Shown here in pieces: positions 40,162 to 49,225 of a DNA stretch of 64,000 nt (position 1 is the first letter of the stretch; each line of letters opens with the position of its first letter). The position numbers were made by a program, and so were the translations under genes. Origin of the DNA: Fermentibacter sp963718745 [NCBI: Candidatus Fermentibacterota bacterium] (GTDB taxonomy: Bacteria; Fermentibacterota; Fermentibacteria; Fermentibacterales); the NCBI GenBank assembly GCA_963718745.1, contig OY970370.1, positions 2,458,403-2,522,402 of the forward strand, written 5' to 3'. The notes below the pieces were generated by a model. That model was not told where the DNA came from, searched no databases, and saw only the letters and a program-made list of their open reading frames with translations.

Positions 40162-41525
40162 CAGTCCTCCCTGGCGAGCCCGAGGCGGCGGGCGAGAGGC
40201 TTGAGGTCGGGCAGGGGGACGGGGTTGCCCTCGTTGATGCTCCTGACTGTCAGATAGATGCCGAGACCTCCCATGAGGATGTTGGCGGACCACATCGCCA
40301 GCCATCCCGGGAGTATCCCCCGGTCGGCGAGCTGTTCCCCGCCCAGGAGGAAGAGGTAGTAGACGAGGATGAACAGGAGGCTGACCCCGAGGGCGATGCC
40401 GGCGCTGCCCTGGCGCATCGAGAGCCCGAGGGGCACTCCCAGCAGGACGAAGACTATGCAGGCCAGCGGTATGGAGAACTTCTTGTGGATCTCGACGTCC
40501 AGCTTGTTCATGGTCCTGCGCGCGGCGTCCGCCCTGTCGGAGAGCACCCGGAGCTCCGAAGCCCTCATCAGGATGCTGTTCCTGGATATGTTGTACCAGC
40601 CCCGCGGCTGCATCGTTCCCGCCCTCGCAGTGTCCTCCAGGGCCTCGAACGGGGGGAGCCCGGCCGCAAGCGAGACAAGAGGCCCCCTGCCCAGGGCTGT
40701 CATGGAGTCCGTCATGGCATCGATCTCACGGGCGAGGGAGTCCACTGTGCTCCGCATCAGGGAGGCGGACATCTCGCGGTCGCCCCGGTTCTCACGCTCG
40801 CGCCGGACCAGCTCCTCCGAGCGGTCGAGCTCGATCACGTAGTTCTCGAAATCGAGGGTGCGGTAGTCCCCGTCCGGGGTCAGCTCGTGCATCTGCCCGT
40901 CCCGGAGGACGATGCGCATCCGGTTGGCGGACATGGGCTCCATCCTGCCCTGCATCGCCGTGATGGTCCGCGCGGGCGAGTCGGAGGGGGTCTGCTCGAT
41001 GTAGATGCCGCGCAGCTCGCCCGTCAGGTCGTCCTTGGACTCGACGAAGATCGTGAAGCCCTCGATCTCGTCCACGAACATCCCGGGAAGGATCCTCGCG
41101 GACGGCTTCAGGGTGCCTATGTCCAGCAGGAGGTTCCTGGCCATGTGGTTCGCATCGGGCAGGATGCTGTTGCCGAAGAAGATGAGCAGCCCCGCGAGCA
41201 GCGCCGCCAGACCGAGCATGGGTCCCATGGTGGTCATTATCCCCACACCGGAGGCCTTCATCGCGGTGATCTCCAGGTCTCCCGACATCCGGCCGAAGGC
41301 CATCAGCACCGCAGCGAGCACCGCCATCGGGACGACCACCGCAATCATGGATGGCAGCAGCAGGATGAATATCTCCATGACCGTCCTCATCGGGATGCCC
41401 TTGGTGACGATCATGTCCAGCAGGTCGAGCAGCTTGTCCAGCAGCATCACGAAGGTGAAGACCGCCACCGACAGCAGGAACGGCGGCACGAACTCCGCCA
41501 GCGCGTAAGCTTGCAGCTTCTTCAT
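40161..41525 (-). CDS. lptF: LPS export permease LptF (YjgP/YjgQ family)
   Basis: A 454-residue protein with the same layout as its neighbour: N-terminal membrane segments (FLLSVAVFTFVMLLDKLLDL, LLPSMIAVVVPMAVLAAVLMA), signature GRMSGDLEITAMKASGVGI, a periplasmic domain and C-terminal segments (IPLACIVFVLLGVPLGL). It is longer than usual (about 360-390) because of an Arg/Glu-rich insertion (about 225-330) in the periplasmic part. It is first in a two-gene minus-strand operon, divergent from sprA. Confidence 0.9.
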   Translation of the reverse strand: MKKLQAYALAEFVPPFLLSVAVFTFVMLLDKLLDLLDMIVTKGIPMRTVMEIFILLLPSMIAVVVPMAVLAAVLMAFGRMSGDLEITAMKASGVGIMTTMGPMLGLAALLAGLLIFFGNSILPDANHMARNLLLDIGTLKPSARILPGMFVDEIEGFTIFVESKDDLTGELRGIYIEQTPSDSPARTITAMQGRMEPMSANRMRIVLRDGQMHELTPDGDYRTLDFENYVIELDRSEELVRRERENRGDREMSASLMRSTVDSLAREIDAMTDSMTALGRGPLVSLAAGLPPFEALEDTARAGTMQPRGWYNISRNSILMRASELRVLSDRADAARRTMNKLDVEIHKKFSIPLACIVFVLLGVPLGLSMRQGSAGIALGVSLLFILVYYLFLLGGEQLADRGILPGWLAMWSANILMGGLGIYLTVRSINEGNPVPLPDLKPLARRLGLARED

Positions 41526-41626
41526 GGTGCCTCCATGATACGCACTCGAACGTGCTCGAACAACGTCTCCATCACTCCCGGCGCCTGTTTCTGGAACCGG
41601 TTGCCGGCGTGGGAGTATCTTTGCTC

Positions 41627-44600
41627 GTGAAGAATCTGTTCATGCTCCCGCTTTTCTGTCCGGTCCTGCTCGTGCTCGCCGGTCCTTCGGCCGGGGCCTC
41701 GATCAGGACCCCTGCGCTCGTTTCCGAGAACCCGTTCGAGGTCTTCCCCGACACGCTCCCCAGGCTGTACACGGTCCAGGAACTCACGCTTAGGATCTAC
41801 CCCTCGGTCTCCAGGGGGTTGCTGTCGTGGCGCCCCTACATCCGGGACGCCTCCTGCGGGAGGATGTACTCCGGGGCGTTCCCCCCCCTGCTGGACAGGC
41901 TGCTGCACGGCTCGACCAGGGAGCTGGTCCGGGAATCCTTCAGTGAGTCGAGCATCCTGAGCTCGAGGGAGGAGGGCTCTCTTCTCCCCACGATCTACCT
42001 GCCCATCGACATGCCGCCGATACTCGCCCGGACGATAGGGGAGGGCGGCCAGCTCGACATCTCGGGGCATCAGAAGATAACGCTGTCGGGAATAACCCAT
42101 TACAGGCCGAATGCGGTCGCTGTGGAGGGCGAGAGCCGCTCCCTCTTCCCGGACCTCCGCATGGAGCAGGAGCTGATGGTCCAGCTCAACGGGACCATAG
42201 GCGAGAAGATCCATGTCGATGTGGACCACAACTCGGAGAGGGAGTTCGAGCCCGAGAACCGGATAAGGCTGGCCTACGAGGGCTGGGAGGACGAGATCAT
42301 CCAGTCGATCGAGATGGGCGACATAAGCCTCGCGATCTCAGGCCCCGAGTTCGTCTCCTACAGCATCCCCCACGAGGGGCTGTTCGGCGCCAAGGTAGTG
42401 GCGCAGGTCGGTCCCGTGGACATCACGACCATCGCGAGCAAGGAGGCCAGCACCACCGAGACCGCCGAGTTCGTAGGCCAGGCCACCATGGTGTCGGACT
42501 CCCTGCTCGACATCTATCCGGCCGAGAATACCTTCTACCTTGCATTCCCGGACACCGTGGAGCAGCCCGGCATAGCCTCCATAACGGTCTTCCGCGACGA
42601 CCTCGACGGAACCAACAACATCGAAACCGGCGCCCTCGAGGGCACCTGGTTCACGCCCGACTCGTCCGGTACGGGCTGGTGGAACGAACTCCTGCCCGGG
42701 CCTGACCAGGACTACGTCCTCGTGGACTCGGGCACCGCCATCAGGTTCAACACCCCGGTCAACGAGAACCACATGCTGGCGATCCACATGGTGACGGCCC
42801 AGGGGGATACCCTGGGCAGCCTGGCCCCGGGCGCCCTGGACCTCAAGCTCATCAAGGAGAGCAACCCGCTGCCCTCCTATGAGACATGGAGCTACGAGCT
42901 GCGCAACAGGTACTTCCTCGGCTCGAACAATGTCGTCCAGGAGAGCTTCGAGTGCTCGATCTGCCTGACCGCCCCCGGCGAGGATCCGGTCTCCACGCAG
43001 GGCGGGGTCCCGTTCATCCAGCTTCTCGGCCTGGACACCAACGGCGACGGCAGCCTCTCGGACGAGGACGATGCGGTCGACTGGGACAACGGCTACCTCG
43101 TATTCCCCTCCGCGAGGCCGTTCATGAGCGACACCCTCGAAGTGACCAACCCCGCGATCTACGACGAGAGGAACCCGGACCCGGCCGACAGCAGGTACTT
43201 CATCGCGGTCGGATACAGGGCGGCCTCCACGACGTTCTCGCTCGGCAGGATAGGGATCGTGCCGGGGAGCGAGGTGGTGACTCTCATGGTATCGGGAGTG
43301 CCCACCGCGCTGATCCGGGACCAGGACTACACGATAGTCTACGAGATCGGTCTGCTCACGCTGATCGGCGAGAAGGCGGAGCTGGCGCAGGACCCGAGCA
43401 ACGTGCTCTCGGTGAGGTTCGAGTACCTGCCGTTCATGGCGGTGCAGCAGAAGACGCTCGTCGGGACACGGGCGGTGTACGACCTGGGCGAGGGAACCTG
43501 GGTGGGCGCCACGGCCATGTTCGAGAACTCGGACACTCCGGACGACAGGCCCCGCGTCGGCGAGGAGCCTACGAGAACACTGGTGACCGACCTGGACGCC
43601 CGCTTCGAGACCAGGCCGGTGTTCCTGACCGATGCCGTGAACCTCCTGCCTGGGATAAGCACCGACGCGGAGAGCAGGTTCGTGCTCTCGGGCGAGGTGG
43701 CGGCGAGCTTCCCCGACGCGAACACCGAGAACAAGGCATATGTGGACGACATGGAGGGCACGGAGTCAGCTCTTCCGCTCAGCACGATCAGGGATTCCTG
43801 GCACCCCTCGAGCGCCCCCGGCGATTTCTCGCCCCTCATCGCCCCCCCGGGTGAACTCCGGTGGTACAACTACACGGATCACTGGCTCCTGGAGCAGATA
43901 GTCCCGATCGTGCCCGACGCGCAGGCCGACCAGCGCGTGCAGTCGGTCCTCGAGATGGTCTTCGATCCCGTGAACGGAAGCACCGGGTCCTGGGGCGGCA
44001 TCCAGAGGTGCATCGATCCATACGGGCTGGATTTCTCCGGCAAGACACACATAAGGCTCTACGTGAGGGCCACCGGCTCCGCCCGCGACGCCAGGCTGTA
44101 TCTCGACATCGGCGAGAGGATCGACGAGGACTCCTACTGGCTCGAAAGGAACGGCGCTCTCCTGGAACGTCGCTCGAACGGGGTACTCGACACCGAGGAC
44201 ACCAACGGCAACGGACTCCTCGAGAAGAACGACCAGCTCAACGAGGACACGGGTCTCGACGGGCTGATGGACGATGAAGAGTACCCTCCTTCTCCGGAGA
44301 GCGACCCGAACAGGGACAACTGGGAGTACACCCAGAGCCTCCCGCCCGAACAGCGCTTCAGGAGGATCAACGGCACGCAGAACAGCAACAGACTCGACAC
44401 GGAGGACCTCAACACGAACGGCGTCCTCGACCGTTCGAACTCCTTCTTCCGGGTCGAGATCCCGCTCGACAACCCCGAATACATCATCTCCGGTCCGAAC
44501 GAGTATGGCTGGATGCTGGTCGAGATCCCCCTGTCTGACTCGATCCTGGTGACCGTGCCGGGCATCTCCGGGTCCGACCCCACGTGGGAGAAGATCAGCT

Positions 44601-47236
44601 ACGCCAGGATCTGGATGGACGGCTTCACGCAGCAGGACACGGTGAACGTCTACGACTTCTCGGTGGTGGGGAACAGGTGGGAGCCCAGGGCTGTGGTCTC
44701 CGCGGACAGCGTCGGAGTGCCGATCCAGCCCGGCGAGGAGTTCACGGTCTCCACGATAAACAACCAGGACAACGGAGACTACGCGGCCGACCCGCCGCCC
44801 GGAGTGAGCCCGGGCCGCGACGACAACGGGGACGTCCGCCTCGAGCAGTCGATAGTCCTGGTCGCCACCGGCATCTATCCCGGCCACGAGGGCATCGCCA
44901 CGCAGTCCTTCTATTCGTCGGAGGACTACACCGGCTACAGGACCATCCGCTTCCCCGTCCACGGCGATCTCGACGCCGGCGGGGAGTTCTTCTTCAGGAT
45001 GGGCAGGGACACCCTCAACTACTACGAGATCGACACGCAGCTCGCCCCCGGATGGCAGGAGATCGTGCTCGACCTCTCTGTGCTGACCTCCCTGCGGGAG
45101 CTCGAGCAGGAACGGGGTCTCTCCTATCTCAGGCAGGGCTCAGTAGCCGTCAGGGGCAACCCGAGCATGGGCGACATAATGGTGCTCAGCGCAGGCATCA
45201 GGAACACGACTCCGCAGCCCCTCACCACTACCGCATGGATGGACGACATCGTGCTCCTCGGACCGTACAGCGAATCCGACTTCGCTCAGAGGCTCAGCGC
45301 ATCCGTGGAGATGGCCGACCTGCTGCGCATAACGGGGGACTTCAGGAGGACGGGGGCCGACTTCCACAGCCTGGGCTCCACCTCCGGGCAGGGCGCCACC
45401 ACCACCCGCCTGGGCTCGAATGTCACCATGTACACCGAACGCTTCACCCCCAGGACCTGGTTCCTCTCCATGCCCGCCACGTTCGCCTGGCTCAGACAGT
45501 ACTCCGAGCCGAGGTTCCAGTCGAACTCCGACCGGAGGCTCGACGCCGACGAGGCATGGGAGAACAGGACGCAGACAGACGACTGGGACACCAGCATCAC
45601 TCTGAGGCGCAACAGGTCCGGCTCCACCGGCCTGGCAAGGTACGTCCTCGATCCCTGGCAGCTGAGCCACGCCTACAGCATCACCTACGGCAGGTCCCCG
45701 GTCTACAGCGATTCGGTGCTGGGAGGCACCGGCGAGGTGAGGTACGATCTCTCCCTCCCTCAGATGCGGCTTTTCAACCTGCCCCTCGCCGAGTTCTTCA
45801 GCCCCTGGCCCACGCGGATCGCATGGAACGTCTCGAGGCAGAACTCCTGGGACACGAGGTGGGAGCTCGGCGACCAGGACACGGTGCAGACGCGCGCCAG
45901 CAGGACCAGGACCCTCGGCACCGACTTCTCCCTCGCCTTCGGTTTCTGGAAGGGTCAGAGCACGTCCTACTCTCTCGGCGTGGCCCGGGACCTTCTCTAT
46001 CCGTGGTATGGGGACCTGTCGATGAACACGGGCCGGGAGACGGGACGCAACCAGAACCTGAGCCTCTCCCAGGAGTTCGACTTCTTCGGCTACCTCATCC
46101 CACGGGTCAGCTACGACGCAGTCTACAACTCGAGCCGCCTCGCCCCCCACACGCTGGGCGGACAGGACTCGCTGGGGCTCACCGATGCGTCAGTCTCGAC
46201 AACCCGGAGACTCAATCTCAGGGTGGGGCTCGTCCAGGTCCTGAGGTCCATCGCACGGCTGCGGGACGAGAGGATGGACGAACAGGCGTCCCCGGGCAGC
46301 CCGCGATGGATCCTCTCGAGGATGGACAGGTGGTCGAACAACATCACCGATCCGACGATAGTCCTCTCCAGAACCGTGGGGACCGACTACAGGGACCTGT
46401 CCTTCTATCCCGGGTACGACTACAGGTTCGGCCTCGAACCCATCCTCGACGGTATCGACCCCTACGACAGGACCACGAGCGACAATCTCCAGGTCTCGTC
46501 CGGCGTCCGGCCGGTGTCGTCCATGTCCATCCGCGCGGAGTACTCCAGGACCGATACGAGGCATTTCTATTCCGGATACTGGAACCGCCAGCTGTCCACC
46601 ACCTGGCCGTCCCTGTCCGTCACCTGGACCGGCCTGGAGAGGGTCGGACCGCTGGCACGGCTCCTCAGGTCCGGGACCCTGAGCACGGGGTACAGGCTCG
46701 AGACGCTGGCCAGCGGGCGGTTCGAGGACGATGTGTACATCCCCACCAGCCGGACCGAGACGACGCGCTGGTCCCCACTGTTCAGCGTGAACGGCACACT
46801 CAAGAACAAGGTCCAGGTGACGTTCTCGAACACCCTCACCAGCACCGAGACAAGGAACTACACGGGCACCGGCGCCCGGACGAACAGCTCGAGCAACAGC
46901 TTCCAGCTGAACATCTCCTACGCCTTCAGCGCCCCGGGCGGGCTGGCCATCCCGCTGCCGCTGCTCGACCGCCTCAGGATCAGCTTCCAGAGCGAACTCA
47001 CGACCGCCCTCAGGATAACCCGTACGAAGACGGATACAAGAATCGTGGTCCCGGGCTACGAGGACCAGACCCAGAGCGATCGCGAGGAGTGGCGGATCGA
47101 ACCCTCGGCCAACTACGATTTCGGAACCGTAACAGCTGGTATGACAGCAATTTATGGCTGGAAGACGGACGGGGTCAACTCGGTCTACGACCAGAAGGAT
47201 GTCGGGCTGGACATCTGGGTGATGATCAACTTCTAG
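41627..47236 (+). CDS. sprA: SprA-type outer-membrane translocon of type IX secretion
   Basis: About 1869 residues from GTG 41627, chosen because it yields a clean signal peptide (MKNLFMLPLFCPVLLVLAGP); the frame is open from 41552. SprA/Sov hallmarks include IGEKIHVDVDHNSEREFE, RLAYEGWEDEIIQSIEMGD, YSIPHEGLFGAKV and the mid-protein KAYVDDMEGTE. The second half is a long run of amphipathic strands, and the chain ends in INF as outer-membrane barrels do. Acidic calcium-type repeats occur (DTNGDGSLSDEDD, DTEDTNGNGLLE, DTEDLNTNGVLD). In Bacteroidetes SprA forms the giant T9SS pore. Length is shorter than Flavobacterium SprA (about 2400). It lies directly before the pilus cluster. Confidence 0.9.
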   Translation: MKNLFMLPLFCPVLLVLAGPSAGASIRTPALVSENPFEVFPDTLPRLYTVQELTLRIYPSVSRGLLSWRPYIRDASCGRMYSGAFPPLLDRLLHGSTRELVRESFSESSILSSREEGSLLPTIYLPIDMPPILARTIGEGGQLDISGHQKITLSGITHYRPNAVAVEGESRSLFPDLRMEQELMVQLNGTIGEKIHVDVDHNSEREFEPENRIRLAYEGWEDEIIQSIEMGDISLAISGPEFVSYSIPHEGLFGAKVVAQVGPVDITTIASKEASTTETAEFVGQATMVSDSLLDIYPAENTFYLAFPDTVEQPGIASITVFRDDLDGTNNIETGALEGTWFTPDSSGTGWWNELLPGPDQDYVLVDSGTAIRFNTPVNENHMLAIHMVTAQGDTLGSLAPGALDLKLIKESNPLPSYETWSYELRNRYFLGSNNVVQESFECSICLTAPGEDPVSTQGGVPFIQLLGLDTNGDGSLSDEDDAVDWDNGYLVFPSARPFMSDTLEVTNPAIYDERNPDPADSRYFIAVGYRAASTTFSLGRIGIVPGSEVVTLMVSGVPTALIRDQDYTIVYEIGLLTLIGEKAELAQDPSNVLSVRFEYLPFMAVQQKTLVGTRAVYDLGEGTWVGATAMFENSDTPDDRPRVGEEPTRTLVTDLDARFETRPVFLTDAVNLLPGISTDAESRFVLSGEVAASFPDANTENKAYVDDMEGTESALPLSTIRDSWHPSSAPGDFSPLIAPPGELRWYNYTDHWLLEQIVPIVPDAQADQRVQSVLEMVFDPVNGSTGSWGGIQRCIDPYGLDFSGKTHIRLYVRATGSARDARLYLDIGERIDEDSYWLERNGALLERRSNGVLDTEDTNGNGLLEKNDQLNEDTGLDGLMDDEEYPPSPESDPNRDNWEYTQSLPPEQRFRRINGTQNSNRLDTEDLNTNGVLDRSNSFFRVEIPLDNPEYIISGPNEYGWMLVEIPLSDSILVTVPGISGSDPTWEKISYARIWMDGFTQQDTVNVYDFSVVGNRWEPRAVVSADSVGVPIQPGEEFTVSTINNQDNGDYAADPPPGVSPGRDDNGDVRLEQSIVLVATGIYPGHEGIATQSFYSSEDYTGYRTIRFPVHGDLDAGGEFFFRMGRDTLNYYEIDTQLAPGWQEIVLDLSVLTSLRELEQERGLSYLRQGSVAVRGNPSMGDIMVLSAGIRNTTPQPLTTTAWMDDIVLLGPYSESDFAQRLSASVEMADLLRITGDFRRTGADFHSLGSTSGQGATTTRLGSNVTMYTERFTPRTWFLSMPATFAWLRQYSEPRFQSNSDRRLDADEAWENRTQTDDWDTSITLRRNRSGSTGLARYVLDPWQLSHAYSITYGRSPVYSDSVLGGTGEVRYDLSLPQMRLFNLPLAEFFSPWPTRIAWNVSRQNSWDTRWELGDQDTVQTRASRTRTLGTDFSLAFGFWKGQSTSYSLGVARDLLYPWYGDLSMNTGRETGRNQNLSLSQEFDFFGYLIPRVSYDAVYNSSRLAPHTLGGQDSLGLTDASVSTTRRLNLRVGLVQVLRSIARLRDERMDEQASPGSPRWILSRMDRWSNNITDPTIVLSRTVGTDYRDLSFYPGYDYRFGLEPILDGIDPYDRTTSDNLQVSSGVRPVSSMSIRAEYSRTDTRHFYSGYWNRQLSTTWPSLSVTWTGLERVGPLARLLRSGTLSTGYRLETLASGRFEDDVYIPTSRTETTRWSPLFSVNGTLKNKVQVTFSNTLTSTETRNYTGTGARTNSSSNSFQLNISYAFSAPGGLAIPLPLLDRLRISFQSELTTALRITRTKTDTRIVVPGYEDQTQSDREEWRIEPSANYDFGTVTAGMTAIYGWKTDGVNSVYDQKDVGLDIWVMINF

Positions 47237-47256
47237 TTTTCGTTCGCCCCGCTTCA

Positions 47257-47285
47257 TTGACAGGCCGCCTCCGGACAGCGAAAAT
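47257..47285 (+). promoter_or_regulatory. Possible sigma-70 promoter of the pil cluster
   Basis: A perfect -35 TTGACA is followed after 17 bases by the weak -10 GAAAAT in the sprA-pilB gap, 80 bases before the pilB start. Confidence 0.4.
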
Positions 47286-47366
47286 TGAGGATACAGAAGG
47301 GGTCACGGCGCCTTAGGCTGACTCTCGCCATACTCGAACGGTCTCACACGGGGGGGCGGAACCTAT

Positions 47367-49121
47367 TTGAAACTCGGGCAGATGCTTCTCGAAGCCGGTC
47401 TCATAACGCGCGAGCAGCTGGAGCAGGCGCTGAAGCAGCAGAGGGCCGAGGGCGGGCGGCTGGGCTTCAATCTCGTCAAACTGAAGGCTGTCGCCGAGAA
47501 CGACCTCAACGAAAACCTGGCCAAGCAGCACCATGTGGAGAGCGTCAACCTGGACGAGATCGAGGTCGACGCCTCCGTGGTCAAGCTGGTCCCTCCCGAA
47601 GTCGCGCGAAGGTACGAAGTCATCCCGATCCGCAGGGTGGGGAAGACCCTCGTGGTAGCGATGACCGACCCCGACAACCTCTTCGCCATCGATGACCTCA
47701 GATTCTCGATAGGCCTCGAGATCCAGCCCAACATCTGCGCATCCAGCATGATCATCAGGGCTATCCGGAGATTCTACCCCGAATCCGAGGCACTGGTGAC
47801 CCTCGACCAGAAGAACATCGTCGAGAAGCGTGACGATGGGGGCGATTCGATAACCTCCGAGAACATCCTCGTGGGCGACGAGGTGTTCGAGTCGATGATC
47901 ACCGACGAGGACGACACCGCCGTGGAGGAGGAGGACATCTCCAGCCTCGTGGCGGATTCGCCCGTCGTGAAGCTCGTCAACAGCATAATTGCAGACGCGG
48001 TCAAGCGAGGGGCAAGCGACATCCACTTCGAGCCGTTCGAGAAATACATCAGGATCCGCTTCAGGATAGACGGAGTCCTCCATGAGGTAATGCGCCCGAG
48101 CAGGAAGTACCGGTCCGCCATAGTCAGCCGTCTCAAGATTCTGGGCGGTATGAACATCGCGGAACGGCACCTGCCCCAGGACGGCAGGCAGAAGATCAGG
48201 GTGGGGGACCGGTTCGTCGACATGAGGCTCGCCACGCTGCCCACACTGTTCGGCGAGAAGGTGGAGATAAGGCTCCTCGACCGCAGCAAGGTCATCCTGG
48301 ACCTCGAGAAGCTGGGCATGGAGGAGGAGAGCCTCCGGGAACTCCGCAAGGCCATCAAGCGCCCCTACGGGATCGTGCTCGTCACGGGCCCCACGGGGTG
48401 CGGCAAGACGACGACCCTCTACTCCGCCCTGACGGAGCTCAACGACATCGGGGTCAACATCATGACCGCGGAGAACCCGGTCGAGTTCAATCTCAAGGGC
48501 ATCAACCAGGTCCAGATGAACGAGGACATCGGGCTCACCTTCGCCTCTGCGCTCAGGGCATACCTGCGCCAGGACCCCGACATCATCATGGTCGGCGAGA
48601 TCAGGGACCAGGAAACCTCGCAGATCGCCATACGTGCCGCCCTCACGGGCCACCTCGTCCTTTCCACGACCCATACGAACGACGCTCCCAGCACGATCAA
48701 CAGGCTCATAGACATGGGTACCGAGCCCTTCATGCTGAGCACGTCGCTCATCGCGATCTGCTCCCAGAGGCTCATCAGGAGGGTCTGTCAGAAGTGCAAG
48801 GCCCAGGTCCACGTCCCTGACGAGGCTCTCGTCGAGGCTGGGATAGACCCCGCAAGGTTCGCAGGCTTCACGTTCTTCGAGGGCACCGGGTGCGATTCCT
48901 GCAACAACACGGGCTACAGGGGCCGGGAGGGCATCTTCGAGGTCATGGCGATAGGCGAGGAGATCAGGCAGCTGATCGAGAGCGACGCCAACAGCATCCA
49001 GATCGAGAAGGCAGCCCTGGCCGCCGGGATGGTGAATCTCCGCGAGGCCGCCCTCAGGAAGCTCGAGCGCGGCCTCACGACCTTCGAGGAAGTAATCAGG
49101 GGGACCGTCGGTGGGGAATAG
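47367..49121 (+). CDS. pilB: Type IV pilus assembly ATPase PilB (first copy)
   Basis: A 584-residue GspE/PilB-type ATPase from TTG, with a T2SSE N-terminal domain (KLGQMLLEAGLITREQLEQA), Walker A GPTGCGKTTT, Asp-box and His-box regions (QDPDIIMVGEIRDQET; TGHLVLSTTHTNDA) and a four-cysteine zinc motif (CQKC then CDSC). It powers pilin polymerisation at the inner membrane. The next gene is a paralogue, so the two may form alternative or mixed extension motors. Confidence 0.92.
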   Translation: MKLGQMLLEAGLITREQLEQALKQQRAEGGRLGFNLVKLKAVAENDLNENLAKQHHVESVNLDEIEVDASVVKLVPPEVARRYEVIPIRRVGKTLVVAMTDPDNLFAIDDLRFSIGLEIQPNICASSMIIRAIRRFYPESEALVTLDQKNIVEKRDDGGDSITSENILVGDEVFESMITDEDDTAVEEEDISSLVADSPVVKLVNSIIADAVKRGASDIHFEPFEKYIRIRFRIDGVLHEVMRPSRKYRSAIVSRLKILGGMNIAERHLPQDGRQKIRVGDRFVDMRLATLPTLFGEKVEIRLLDRSKVILDLEKLGMEEESLRELRKAIKRPYGIVLVTGPTGCGKTTTLYSALTELNDIGVNIMTAENPVEFNLKGINQVQMNEDIGLTFASALRAYLRQDPDIIMVGEIRDQETSQIAIRAALTGHLVLSTTHTNDAPSTINRLIDMGTEPFMLSTSLIAICSQRLIRRVCQKCKAQVHVPDEALVEAGIDPARFAGFTFFEGTGCDSCNNTGYRGREGIFEVMAIGEEIRQLIESDANSIQIEKAALAAGMVNLREAALRKLERGLTTFEEVIRGTVGGE

Positions 49122-49225
49122 CACCACCGTCCCGGGAACCTGCAGAATCCTGACCGTTGTCGTCGAAGTGCCGCAGAGGGGGCGCGGAGCCCGCTCGGGA
49201 AGCCCCGCCCAAGCCTGGAGCGCAG

